Assembly: GCA_013365325.1 (NCBI GenBank)
Contig: JABVXV010000082.1
Span: forward strand, 1 to 64,000
DNA: 64,000 nucleotides
Source: Dipetalonema caudispina
Lineage: Eukaryota > Nematoda > Chromadorea > Rhabditida > Onchocercidae
Direction: 5' to 3'
Part shown: positions 23,971 through 38,200 of the stretch, in pieces
Position numbering within the stretch: the stretch's first letter is position 1
Layout of the letters: every line of letters starts with the position of its first letter
Translations under genes and position numbers: made by a program
Notes under the pieces: generated by a model
Database searches by the model: none
What the model was told of the DNA's origin: nothing
What the model saw: the letters and a program-made list of their open reading frames with translations, nothing else

Positions 23971-26900
23971 TCTTTTGTTACACGATTTTCGAAATGCTGT
24001 CAAATAGTAGTGGAGAATATCGCGGATAATATAGGCGAAAAAACACTAACATTCTTTTCTGAAATCGAATATAACACAAACTCAAAGTGCATTCGCTTTT
24101 TTTTTATTTGAAAAACGGTCTAGAAAATTCGATATTTCCATATTTTGACATTCATTTTAAGATATCCAATAATTTGATATGCTGTATAGTTTGAATTTCT
24201 AGGCAATAGCTTTTTTCTTTTTTAGATTCTACCCAGATTGCAAAATCAGATTTGTTAAAAATCATAAAAAGCGCTTATAATTCATACCCGCCAATTTTTT
24301 GCTATGTAAATATAATTGGAAATCATTAACAAAAAGATTTGAATAATATTCAAGGAAAAAAAAAAGTTGTAGAAATATGCTCTCATCTGATTATTTGAAG
24401 TAACCAACCTTTTTTTTGCAGCACTCGATGTAAAGTTTGCCACAACAATAATCTTCTGGAACTTTAAAAGATAATGAAAAAAAAAAGGAATTGATTAATT
24501 AAAAATAATGATGAAAAGAATTTTCAACTTTACAACCATTTAGATATTAACTGGCATAACAAAACCAGAATTAAAAATAGTTTACAATATTTGACAGTAA
24601 TAGTAAAGCAAATTGTTTTCAACAAATATGACAAATATATTCCCTAATCAACAGATATGAGCTTTTTGAACTAATATTTGAAAGTCATAAATTAGGAAGA
24701 AAGAAGGCATTGCTTGCCAATTGTAGATAAGAATTCAAAATTATGAATTAATTTCTTGGGGATACGCACAGCTATGTCTCTAAAATCATTTCGAAATGGA
24801 TTCATGCTTGTATTCGGAAGAAAATTGTGATGATTCCTTCCGAAGAGCTCCCCGAGTGGATTCAATTTCAAATTTGTCAGGATTTCAAGAGAGTACCACA
24901 CTTAATTTATTGAAATAATTTAGCCGATAAGCGTTGTTGTTATTGAGGGATTGTCTCTAACATGGGCAAACTAAAAATGCGACATAAGTGAAAACGAATT
25001 TCTGCTGCTAGACGAACTTCTCGCTATCTTCCTCTGATAATTGTGTTGGGCCAATAAAACTAAGCCTTGTTTGCTTTGCTTGCAAGAATGAATGCCTTTC
25101 CAGTAAATGGGACATGATTCGCGGTTCATCAAGGGACTACTTGTTAGGGGCCACATGAAGAAGACAAACAGCGGAATTGCAGCATATTCAGTTACACAAA
25201 AAATAAAATTGGGAATGGTCCAAATGCCGATAGGCTTTTCACATTTAGAAGCAAAGTGTGAGGGATAATTTCATTCGTTGGCAATGACAACTGCGATCAC
25301 ACATTGTCAATTTTTTAAAATTTGATAAATGAGATTTGAAAAGATAGCATTGTTGTGGTATTTGGGGTGATTTGTTCCCTTGAGATTTAAATCATTTAAT
25401 GTGCAGTTGCTATTTATTAGATTGAACTATTCTTGACTAAGTATTTTATTCAACTATGTACTTTCTAACTGGAAACATAATTATTCTATCCTAAGTTAAG
25501 TCTCCTTGATTTTGTTATTAAAATATCACTGACCTATCATCTCTTTGATGGATGTGCTTAAAAAATTTTCCAAAATTTCTTTACTTCCGCATTTTCAACT
25601 AAATTGTATTTATGATTAACAATATTTTAATTCGATACTATACTATCTTGGCAGATTTTTTATATAAAAGTATTTGGCAATTTGTCTTTCCCAAATATTA
25701 TATCCACTATATTTTGATTTCATTTCGAAATGGGGAAAAAAAACATAACTGAACAATATCAGTATAAGCTATCAGAGTAAAATTTTGCTAACATTAGTTC
25801 AATTATTTAAATTTTCACCATTTCGCAAATTTTTTACTTCATAATTTTCAAGAAATTTAACCTTAATAACATAAAAATTGGTTCAATATTATTTGTCTTT
25901 ATTGAATGAAAGAGTATCATATAGAAAAAATTAACAAATTTCCGCAATTCAAAAATCATTCTATTTTAGTGTTTAATCATCTTCTTGACAACAATTTAAT
26001 CGCTGAAAATCGCTTCATAATGCGCGAAATCGGGGCTCAAACTGCTGAATTTCGTAATGTTATCGTAGAAAGTAAAAGTGAAGATAGAATGGGAAATGTT
26101 TGCAGATAGAATAGATTCGAGGTACGGTTCTACTTTAGCTACTATGATTGTTTACCTTTGACAATACTGTTATTCGAGATGATGAAGACCAGGGCGGTAT
26201 ACATCACATCAAATGAGGACAATCTTTCTCATCTGTCATTTCTAGAAATGCAAAGACCAAAGGTCAAGATCAGTTATATTTTCTTTTAAATTATTTTAAA
26301 TCTACGAGAAACATCGAATTTTGATGTATAATTGTATAGTGAGTAAATATTTTTATCTTTACAGAATTATTTCTTGAAATTTATCCTAACTGATAATCTA
26401 TTTAACCACTTTAATTAATAACCAATTTAATATCTTCGAGTAAGTAAGCAATACATCGATCTAAATAATTTGCCAGGATTGCTTAAGACTACAAGGACTT
26501 GCATCCAGTAAAAGTGAGCATCAAATCAGAGATTCAAACTTGAAATTTGAATTATCATTCCATTTATCAAGTGTCAGTGAAATTGAACTAATATCTCATT
26601 TCAATTAGCACCTAGGAGAAATTTCTTTTCGGATTTCGTTTTTTATTATATTACATTTCATTTTATCATCAATCTGTTAGATTATACAAATATATATAAG
26701 TTAGAACTGAAGAATTTATACAAAGAAAATAAATAGTCTGAAGATTAAGATGTAGCAGGAAAATGTCACTTAAACAAATCATTCATCTTTCGTTCAGTTT
26801 ACTGTTTCCTTTCCTAATTCTCTGAAAGTTTACTTAAAAAGATGAAGGAATATTTTAGACAGACAGATTTCAGCAGATGAAGTAAATGAAGAGGATGAGA

Positions 26901-27302
26901 CAAATACCGTGTACCGACATCCAATAGCAGATGATAGTTTTGGAAGGGGCGGACAAATTCGAATTTACCTGAACTCCGTATAGATTTGCAAAGGAGTAAA
27001 GATGGGAACTTGTTGAGCTCATCATCAACGAACTCATCTTCATTTGCTATACTTTATCGGATTCTGGTATGTTGAATGGTAGTGGAGAATCCTCGAAATG
27101 TATTAGCTAAACAATACTTTTCGATAGATGGATGATTCATACGCCACTTCAGATTCTTCATTTCTACAAAATTGAGCTAATCAATCAATCAATCTGTTAT
27201 ATGCCTATCAGTTAACAAGTTATTTTACTTAAAAACTCCTCAACGGATATTGCTTCAAACTTCATTTTTTTAACAAATCTTTTTTCTTATCGACAAAAAC
27301 AG
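23971..27302. other. intergenic stretch between divergent genes
   Basis: About 3.3 kb separate the starts of the polytopic membrane gene (-) and the NK-2 gene (+). The upstream control region of the NK-2 gene should lie here, but no individual element can be named. A slightly GC-richer patch at about 24690-25160 reads like worn coding sequence on the minus strand (see findings). A 67-codon plus frame at 25906-26109 has no recognisable features. An additional 5' exon of the NK-2 gene could be hidden here. Confidence 0.45.
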
Positions 27303-30300
27303 TGCCAGAAAAGTTCCTTCTAATAAATATATGTTCCCATTGAATGCTGCTGCATTTGCAGCCGCCCACGCGGCTGCCACCACTTCCGGGTCAACAATTG
27401 GAACAGCAACAGCAATTGCTGGACTATCAGGGTCAAATTCTAATTCATTGGGGATATCACAGTGTCCACCTACTACTACTGCTACTCCAACAACAGCTAG
27501 TTTTATCAACAATAAGTAAGTTAAAATATTTTTGATACAGATACACCAAAAAAGAGGAGAAAAAATACAGCAAATGATTAAACAAGGATTTCACAATTTA
27601 CATCAAGTTGAAATAAATATTAATTTCAATGGAGTACATGTGATTGCAAGCAGTCGGATACATGGCAGTTACAAATGGTGTAATTATGCAAAATATCTTC
27701 AGTAATCTAATAGGATCCAACGACTTTATAGTGTGTAGGCTTCTTTCCAATAAATGAAGTACTGAAAGAGGTATAAGAGTTATGCTAATGTGATATCCGA
27801 TGATAGCAAGGGAAGAGAAGAAAAAAATATAATGAAATGAGAGTTGTTTTGCAACGATTAATTGATTGCTTTCCAAGAACAACTCAATAAATTAATTTAG
27901 TAGATCATCTCAATATCAACAAATTTAATTCCGCTTGAAATAATTGCTGCTTCTTTACTTTCTTGAAATTTAGTCTACAGAAACTGCTATTACTATTTCA
28001 ATGTATTTAAATGACATATGCTATCACAGGCCTACATCCGCCTTGTCTTGGGGTTGACCAATCATAGTTTGCAATTTATTACTATTATTTCATATCCACA
28101 TTTTAATGAATGGACAATAACATTGATATTGTTTTTGCAGCAACTTTTGTGCTGATAATAATCTTCAAACTGTTCATATTCTTTCTCCATAATTTCGGTT
28201 ATAATGTCAAATTAAATTGTAAAAAAAAAGAGGTCACTGGTTTCGAGAAAAAAAGACTGCGTAAGAAGTTGAATATTAATAAAATTTCGCTTCAGTTGAT
28301 TGATATGGCAACAATGAGTTTAGGATGACTTTTAAAAAAATGAATAGACTCGAAAGTCTTCTTCCAATTAATAAGAGAATGTGGCTTGAATAGAACAAGG
28401 AAAGTTTTGTATTTTCTATAAACCATAGAAAGTTTAGTGCCAAGTTCAGCAGAATTATTGATGATAGATGAATTCATAAAATGTTGGATTAGTCTTCAAT
28501 TATGTGTTGCTATATGCAAATTCTATTGGTATCGGTACATAAAAAGGAAATATACGTTTACAGTCAAATCTAAATTTCTTGGCTTTATTTATATTTTTAA
28601 CTGGTGTCCTCAGAACATAAAATCTAACATTAATAACACAGAATAAAATGCAGTTCAGAATCTGTATCCAAAGTTGAACTTAAACACCATTCTTTTATGA
28701 TTTTAGTTTTGTGATTTTAATTCTCTTTTATGATTAATTAATTAATTGTTGTGAATGTAAAGGTTGGCTAGGAAATTTATCGTTTTAAGAGAGATGCAAA
28801 TAATAAAAAGAGCAATGCTTTAAATCTTTCATATAGAATTATCTCGAAACTTCCTCTCATTCTTCAGTTATTAAAATAATTGTTAGTTTTACTTCAGCTA
28901 TAAAATTCATGGTGACGAAGGAGGTATATTCATTATTTTATGTTAAATTACAGCCAAATCATTTGTTAGCCTTAGAGAAGAAGCATCTCTTACCTACTAA
29001 ACTTAACCTTTTTTTTTTTCACTGTCTAGGTCGCTTCATTAAACACAGGTTTTTTGAATGACAAAAGTTCAATCATACTTAAACCTTACACTTTCTTCTC
29101 AAGTTGGACATGATATGATACTAATTTTAATTTTCGAAAAGTCTTATTTCTTCAGGTGTGAATTACTAAAACAAGATATACTCGATGGTACAGGAGTAGG
29201 TAGCTGTCACAATTATCCCTCATCATCTTGGACCGATCACTTACCACTGCTCGGTGGCAAGCTTTCCTTTTTCAACTTCACATTATTTATTGATACGAGA
29301 TTAGTGTAACAATTTACAAGATTCATAATGATTTCTCGGTATCATAAAGATCATAATGATCTCATACAACAAACCGAATACACTGACATGTTAAATCAAA
29401 TCCCTTTGTTCCTTATTACTTAAATTCGCAATTGTTTGTTTACTCAAATTAGGTAAAATGTCCTTCCAACTGAAAATATTATGTAAATTTGACGATTGCC
29501 GGAACTATTAGATCCGGAATGCTATTAACATTCAGGATACCATCGTGCTTCACCGGCATTTGATGCATCATGCTCACCATATACCACTTCCTACCCGATA
29601 TATGATCAGAGCGCATTCAACACACATCAGTCTTATCTTACATCATCCGCTGCTCCTCTCGGGTTTGTTACCATTTCTTTTATCAGTTCAATTTCATTTA
29701 ACAAAAACTTTTCAAAATAAGAGATTATTTGTGAAGTTATGAAAATCTTCGTACCAGGATTCTGAGGACGATAATTTTTGTCACATTATTTAGATTTGAA
29801 ATAATCAATGCGCCAATTGCTAATTGTGGTCAAGTAGAAAAAAATTTGGAACCACCACTACTGCCCACTTCATCACATTGTAATAAATCTGAAAATGAGG
29901 AGGATATTAACAATACCAGTGTAATCAGGTATTTTCTTATGTCGACCTATTAAAATTCACATTTAAAAAATTTTGATTTAATTTCAACTAGGTCTTTCAG
30001 CACATTCAAGTTATATTACAGCATATTATGCTTGCCAGATGAATGGGTAATGTAAACAATTGGAAAGTAGATGGCATGAATGTTGGAAATTCATATCAAA
30101 GATGATATCCTTGAAGTAATTAATTCACAATGTTTTAGTAAAGGAGCAAGTGAAGATATTACCGACGTTCTCAACGAAAATGAAACAGTTAATGAGGATG
30201 AAGGTGAAAATTTCACTTTAAATTTGAGTTTTGCATCTCCAAGCAATCAATTATGAACTATATTTACTTAATTATTTTGTTATTTTATATATAAGAGTGT

Positions 30301-31166
30301 TTTTGTAAAGTACGAAAAAAAAAAAACTCTCATAAATAAAAAGATTTTTTACGGACAAAAAAATTTGTCAAAAATATTTTACTTTATCCTTTCGATTTTG
30401 TATTTTTTGTAGAAGAGAGAGGAAAAAAGAAACGACGCAAACGACGAGTGTTATTTACAAAATTGCAAACCTTTGAACTTGAACGGAGATTTCGCACACA
30501 GAGGTATCTTTCGGCACCTGAACGTGAACAGCTTGCTATGCAAATCCGGTTAACACCTACACAAGTGAAAATTTGGTTCCAGAATCACAGGTATCTATCA
30601 AAGTTGTACATCAAATAATTATTACGATTACAAGCGAAGATGCCGCGTTTTAGCGAAATCATTCTATGAATTCTAAATTCAATTTCATTTCGTCATAAGA
30701 AATCACATGATGCAATTTTTAAAAAAAAACGACGAATTTCATTTAATTTATTTGGGACTTAATGCCTTTTGACCCATCCATTGACGGAAATAATCTCTAA
30801 CATCTTTTAGATTTAAATCAAAAGATGTATTCATAGGTAGAGCATTAAAAATTTTTGAATAATTTTCCATTTCAATTTTTTAGGTACAAAACGAAGAAAA
30901 CCTGTCAGGATAAAGGACTAAATGGTAGTCTGGTCCAGAGTAATATGCCAATGCCAGCTGTTAATTTCTCACAATCAAAACGTATCCCGGTGCAAATGTT
31001 GGTTCATGATGGGAAACCATGTCCCACAGATTTTGGTACCGGTAGTTGCACCGCATCAAATACACTTCCGGGTCCATTTACATCAAATGGGAACTATTTC
31101 ACATCTAACAGTTCTTTTTTGCCTTCCAGTTCGCATTACTATATGCCAAATGGATGGACTTGGTAA
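27303..31166 (+). CDS. ceh-22: NK-2 class homeodomain transcription factor (CEH-22-like)
   Basis: A DNA-binding nuclear factor. C. elegans CEH-22 (Nkx2.5-like) drives pharyngeal muscle genes; the same role here is inferred. Exons: 27303-27515 (first in-frame ATG 27331), 29156-29253, 29536-29662, 29794-29928, 30139-30203, 30413-30590 and 30884-31166 (TAA). From ATG 27331 this gives 356 residues, all junctions in phase (CEH-22 is about the same length). The N-terminus is Ala-rich, then Ser/Thr-rich. The homeodomain is at about 211-270 with [29 protein letters not shown] and [14 protein letters not shown]. Trp48, Asn51 and the NK-2 hallmark Tyr54 are present. An NK-2-specific domain at about 295-310 ([15 protein letters not shown]) follows, then a Ser/Pro/Tyr tail. 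An intron interrupts the recognition helix after codon Asn-His. No TN/engrailed-type repressor motif is visible. An in-frame acceptor precedes the ATG at 27303, so either trans-splicing or an upstream exon is possible. Choice of CEH-22 over other NK-2 paralogues rests on the tail. Confidence 0.9.
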
Positions 31167-32245
31167 TTAAATCGAAGTTGTACAGTAATTGCTATTTCTA
31201 CTTCAAACAAGATTCAGATAGTCATTTCTGAAAAACACTGGAAAATTCAACAGATTTATTTTACAACTCAAAATACTCACAACAATTTACCACTTTTATC
31301 TTTTATAAAAATTTTTTATATACAAATAGTAATAACATTACCGTAATATACAATTTGAATTTTAAATTTTAATGCCTCAAAAGAAACTGAAAAATTTAAT
31401 AAAGTTTAAACATAATGTGAATGGGAAGGAGGAATTCTTTCCGCTACATATTGTAAAAACTGTTTGAATATATTTATGAAGTGATTACTTACGAATAATT
31501 TTTTCACTTGATTTCATTTCAAAACATATCACGACATAAGATTACAACTTACTCTTCACTTCGAAATAACTCTAAATAGTACTATGTTTCGTTTTACTAA
31601 TATATCCATTACATTCATGCAAATTATTTATAATTTCTAAATTTCTGCTTCTAACGCTCTCAGTTAAATTAATTAACAATACTCAAATAAATGAATAAAT
31701 AAGTGCCTTCTAGTGATTTTCTTTCATATTTGGTTTGTTTTGAACTATAGAATTTTGTTATTCATTTTAATTTAATTATTTCTTATAAAACTATACAAAA
31801 AATAATACAGAGAAAATAACAATAAAATTATAGTAGGGAAAAAGAATATGTAACATCTAACTGTATCCTTTCAACTTGACCCAATTCTACCAATTTAACC
31901 AACACTACAGCATCTTTTCTTCCCTCAATTTCACTTCATCAATTACCAAATAACTCTCAAAATTAGCTTACTCTCAGAAAACCTTCTAATATTTTCTCTC
32001 TCATTGTTCCCGATGACTTGGGTAGTGAAATACTTTTATTAATTAATTCATTCATCTAAACAACAATTAAAAACAACAATAAATATCAATGTCCAAAACA
32101 TATGCAATAAAAATATCAATCCATAATTACAGGTCACGAAGTATAACGACCGCTTTTCTTAATCTCTAAAATTATGATACATTAATATATATCAAATAGA
32201 TATGTAAGCAAATTTGATTTAAATGTATGAAATATACCCTGATAT
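31167..32245. other. convergent intergenic stretch
   Basis: About 1.1 kb between the stops of the NK-2 gene (+) and PLC-beta (-), holding both 3' untranslated regions. Several AATAAA-like words are present on both strands. I see no gene. Confidence 0.5.
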
Positions 32246-35200
32246 TCATTTGTTTTCAAACCTTGTCAAGATATGATATTCAAATAAATTTTGCACATTC
32301 AATTGAATTTTAAACTTTAACAAATAGCGCACTACCTGCTCCATTCGTACTCCAACTTCTTGTTTTAATAATTCCAAATTGTCATCAATTTCTTTCAACC
32401 TTCTTTCTTTTGACTTATTTAGCCTCCTTTGTTCTTCTACTCCAAGTTTTACATATTTTCCTCGTAATTCTTCTGTCCTGAAAATGGATTTTCAAATTTG
32501 CATATATATCGAATTTGTTGAACCAAATTAAATTAAAACACAAGATATTTTGGAATTCAAACAGGGTGTAATATTTTAGCATCTTAAAAACTGGAAAATC
32601 TCCATATCAGTTCACTATATTCTAGCAAAAGTATGCTACTGCAGTAGTCCAAACACAATTATCGTTGAAATTAGCATTGACGAAATGAACAGTAAACAGA
32701 TATCCCTATGTTGAACAGATAAAGATACTGTAAAGCTATGAGAGAGAGAGAGAGAAATGGTTTTCCCAATTATTGTTTACATTGAGAAGTGATGGATGAC
32801 ACTACCCTTTCGATCGAACCATATTCCATTGTTCCGCATAGCGTTTTTGGTGATTTAATCTGATCAGTTGTTTTGACTCACTGAAATAAAGACAATTCAC
32901 AAAACCACTCCCGTTGGAAGACTTCAGTTCTTTTTGAATCATTTTAAAAAAATTTATTTTTTGATGATATTTTCGAAAAAGTTTCGTCAGACTAAAAAGG
33001 ATCGGTGAATCAGTCAGAAATTCACATTTTTAACGCATCTTTTATCGTTTGAAAAATACAATCAGACTTCTTCTTCATCTTAAATACTAAAGGAATTTTT
33101 TTTCTTTTTAAATCAGCTGAGGGAGCTTTTAAAACTACACTTTATTGTTTATTTCATTTATTTATAATTGCATTATTGCTAATTAGACATACCATTTAAA
33201 AGCCATATCGAGTCGTTTAATGAGTTTTTTCCTGTTTTGTTCCGCCAGTGATATGATAAGTTCTGTCCTCTGAACAGAATTTCTCCAATAATTAATTACC
33301 GGAATTTTAAATTACAAAGTACAGCAGACACTCAATAATTCTTCTTTCAAAGCCCAGTCGTTTTTATTTGATCTATCTCCAAAAAAAAATACCACTTGAA
33401 GAAGAACTAACCTCTTTCTCATACTTAGCATAAATAGCAAAGAGATCTTCATAAACATTCCTCACGGCAGAAGACGCTGACCTAAAATGATTTCATTTCA
33501 TAAATGTGAAAGATTTTACAACTTTTAATTTCCAAATTCCGAAAAATAATTTTGAAAATGACGAAATTGTCGACATCATTCTCTTTTCATCTCTTTTCCA
33601 GTTTGAAGCTATCCTCTAATAATACAACAATACTTTTGGTTAGAGGAAGTATCAAGTAGGTCTAGGATGAATTGATGTTTCTTCTTGAAATTCTTCTCCA
33701 ATTTTACAACTTTTTGACTGCTTGCTAATTCATCTTCTCTTAAAAATTTGAATTCCATGTCATCCAAATAAAAGCGCTCTTTCAATTTTTCTATAAATTT
33801 AATAAATTGTAATATAATAAAATGTGCTTAAATATTACATTCTTATAAGTGAATGAAAAAACAACATTTTAAATTCATTCTCGTTAGGAAGTTAAAAAAA
33901 GAAGATAAGCTTAGGAGTTGAACTCTGAAAATACCTTTCTGTTTAGCTATCTATAAACTCATTTGTCATAAAATCGTGTTACTAAAACCATGGAAGCTTT
34001 CCGAAATTCACAATTATCCGGACTACGTCAAACACAATCAAACATTAATCTGCCGAAGGAATCCTACAGCACCAGCTATTTAATGAACCATTTTCATTAA
34101 TTTATAGTAACGGAAAATAAAAGCTTACAATTATTACCATGAATTTTTTAAACAAAATAATTGAATACTTATTTGTTGTACGTACCGGACATACTCCACT
34201 TTTCGAAAGTGAATTGCTTCATTCCGTCCTCAAATATGTTTGCTTCTTTTTTTAATTCATTTTCCATACTTTTCGATCTCATCTATAAAAATTGTTTTTA
34301 ATCTAAAAGAAAAGAATAATGTGGGATAGAATACTGTAGTGAGTTCAACAGTTTCACGCTGAAAAATCTTGAATTCCAATGCACACGTCAATTTCAGCTA
34401 ACTTGAAATGCTTACTTTTGATAATGACTTGGCATTATTTTCAAAAATTTGGCCCTGATCCACACGACTGAATTCCTTGCCCTCTTCTACAACATCCCAA
34501 AGTGTCGATTCTGTGAACAACGGTTTTGGTTCACTTTCCTCTAATGCCACAAGCATTTTCTCACGTTGTTTCATGGTATCAATAGGATTTACCAACGCCG
34601 CAGAAGCTGCTGAAAATTGCAGAATGCTCGGTATTTTGATGAAGTTTTCAATAATCACTTTTATCTGGAATGGATCAATCACTAACAAATTTCAAGCGTT
34701 TCAGCTGTTTCATACAAACTTCTGTATTTCGTATGCTCAAATAAAATCAACTGCTCTCAAGAATTTTAATCAAAAATGTGAGTTTAGATATATCTTAACT
34801 ATCGATAGTAGTTACATACCTTCTTCACTTTCCATTATCTTTTTCATGGCCTCGATTGGATTCTGTAAGGCGTTTACCAAATCTGCAATGATGAAAGTAA
34901 TCTTAATTTCTTTAAATAAATAATTGCATTTAAGTGGAACTTGTAAAAAATATCAAATTTAAAGGATTTTCAAATGTCATATTGCAATTGTAGAAGAAAA
35001 TTTGAATGTAACAACTGCATAGATCTTTTATTTTCCGCATTTCTGCATCAAAATTATTTGATGATAAGGTAATTAAGGAAGGATGGTTGAAGAAAATATG
35101 CATAATTCTGTTTTTTCTTTCAAATAAAAAATGATCCTAATGATATATTAAATAAGTCGTACTAACGCTTCCATCATCGATATAATCATGGACAAGGAAT

Positions 35201-38200
35201 AGAACAAAAAGTGATACGGGACCCAATGGATGACTATGAGCATTTCGAAGTGGAATGTGCCGGAATCCTGGCTGAATTGAACGGACCTGAAATTATTTTC
35301 TTGTAAACAGATTACTTCCTTAAAACGGAAGAATTTATTTGAAGCTTAACAATAAGTAAATTATTTCAAATACATGGATAAATTGAATTATCGGTGCAAT
35401 AACGAAGCACCGTCAATCTCCTTCAGAAGATCGTGGATCAGTGATGCAATCTTCCAGAAAAATAATAGATAAAATAGCTGGAAGTAGTCAGATAATAATT
35501 TGTCGTTTTATGTTAGAAATCAAAAAGTAATGGACTTGCATGTAAAAAGCAATGCCCAATAAGATGACCATTGTCTTCGTATACCGCTAAACGAATTGAT
35601 GCCATTTCCGGAAATATTATCTGTAGAACGGGAGTTAATTATCCTCACTGGACTTGTCTATCCGTTAAATTAATGTACTTATATTCCGTAACAAAGTTAA
35701 AAGACTGAAATAAAAGTCAACTGAAAGAAATTCACCCGATGTATCTTTCAGTACTTTGCTGATGACAACAACATTTCTTCACAAAAATCAAAAAATTTTA
35801 AGTTTCTGCTAGCTAACCTTTTCAAATTTAAAACCTTCCTCAAAAAAATTCATATAATTGGGGTTAATTCCATTATCCAAGACAATTCTCGTGCGATATT
35901 TTCGTTTCGAAAATCGTGACAAATCATTGAAATGTCCATAAAAATTCACTTCTGCATATGTTGAGGGACGCCTCTCGCATGCAAATGATAGCATCTGAGC
36001 AGAAATCACCTACAAACAACTCTCACTGATCAGGAAATCACAGATTTCCAAATTTAAAGAATAAATCAATGCTGAAAAGGAAACTAACAGTAACGGAAAG
36101 ATAGGCAGGCACAACAAGATCCATAGTATGCGTTTCGAATGGATTAAATTTTGCATCAGCTTTCCGCATCAGACTTGGTTTGGAGACGTATCCGGAACGG
36201 CCATTCTGTTCGAAAAATGCAACATTCATTTGGAATGGTATATCAGGTGTTTGCATATTTATGGCTGTCATTTGACAACCGCAATTCCAAAATTTCTAGA
36301 ACAAAAATCGGTATTCAAAAGTCTTCTTAGTAATTAAAAATGCTTAATGAATTAATTTAAAAAGCATCGTGATTTTGAATGATAGAAACGTACAATAGGC
36401 CAAAAATTGCTGGAATCAACACGTTTGCCTTTTGGATAAACACGGGTAATTTGTTTTTTGTTGTGATTCACAAATTCAATTGGATTCTCTTTTACCAATT
36501 CGTAAGCACGAGATTCATTCATCGAAAATATCCCATAACTCATCTGTTTTCCTGTATCAAGTAATTTCAAATTTAACACACGAAAAATAAAAATTGAAAA
36601 TGATTATGATACAAATAATAATTGGAAATAGTAATAAATTTGTTTATTTTCATAAGAAAATGTTAGTTCAACTCGATGATTCAAATGCAGTGAGAACTTT
36701 TAAAATTTATTCTTTAAATTATTAGTTTTTAAAAAGTCTGTCTACTTTTGCATCGCTTTAGATTTTTCAAACCAATGCATACCGTACATGCAATAATGTA
36801 AAATTTATCAAAAAACTGAAAAGTATTGAAAGAAAAAGAACTGGAATTATTAATTATGAATGAAATTAATTACTTCAGAATTTATAAATTGAGAAAAGCA
36901 GAAGAGTTACTTTCGCAATCTATGAATGATGTGAATTTGCCCATGGCACGCATATAATTCACGAGATCTGATAGTTCGCGAGCAACAACCTGGAATTTCA
37001 AAGGAATTATAAATGATTTGAAATTTAATGAACAAGAACTTTTAATCCCGAGATTTCCTGGAATAACAACTAACTGAGTTTTCTGATTGCTCCTGTGTAT
37101 TCGCTTCGTTTTGATGCATGATCTCGTCTAAATTTTAAGAATAATGTAATGCATAAAACAATTATGTCACTACGCCAACTTGAACAAATAGAAATTGATT
37201 TAAATTTTAGGCTCAATTTAAATTTAATTAGTTTTAGAAGTGATCGGATAAACTAAAAACTGTTTCCGGAAAATTTGAAAAATCCACCTTTCTCACTGCT
37301 TTCACTTTCACTGAGATCGGTTTCCACGACACTTTGTGACGTTGATGCTGGAAAAATCATTTAAAGTCATGACATTCAAATACAATTTATTTACAATGTT
37401 ACAGTAAAGACAAAAATGGAAATCATTGGTAACGAATCTTTGTCATTAATTAATTGTTAAATCCAAGAAATCCTGCTTCTGAATTTATTCCACCATTTAA
37501 AGGAAACAATAATAGAAGGAACATTTAAAAATTAGAGAAAAAAGTTGCTACAAATGCCAATTTTAACTTAAACTTTAGCAACATATTAGAGTAATTTTGA
37601 AGATTCACTTAATTAGCATTATTGAATTAATGGCAGCATTTTCAATAAAACTTGAATTAAGAATAAATATCAAGAATGAAAGAGAAGATCGATACTCAAA
37701 GAGAAAAGCTGTCACTGCAGGAATGCTTTAAACCTCCAATTTTAGTGTTTGAAAAGTTTTATGAGCAATGATTTTGACTTACTAATTGATCTGCAGAAAA
37801 AATCCTCTGTTTCCGAATTATCGATTTTCTTATTTTTGATCAAAATTTTTTTCCTGAGCGCATTTGGAGACGGCAAACTCACACCTTGTTTGAGCTAAAT
37901 AATTCTAGCAAATTTCGCAGTTTTATGAATCCGTTTCATTTTATTAATTTTAAGTCGTGCATGGTTCTCAAATTGAATGATCAAATATGGAAAGAATAAA
38001 TTTTGGAAAAATGAATGTCGAAGTACCGGATAATTGCTCAATGGTTCGGTGAGTAAAAAATTTCCGAAAATTTCTCGGCAGTAGAATGCTATTTTCCTTT
38101 GCTGCTTCACGGAACAATGATTCTCTAACGACAGAATAACCGGAAATTCAGAAACCACGAAAGCTGTCTCCGCAATTGCTATAATAACATCCTGAAAGCC

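Noticed and set aside
26890..27065. Ser-rich plus frame upstream of the NK-2 ATG, considered as a 5' exon with a TN-like motif
   Set aside because: The supposed motif is only a loose likeness and the phase to the exon at 27303 could not be established.
28110..28328. 72-codon plus frame inside the first NK-2 intron
   Set aside because: It lies within a phase-consistent intron and is hydrophobic/Lys-rich low-complexity sequence.
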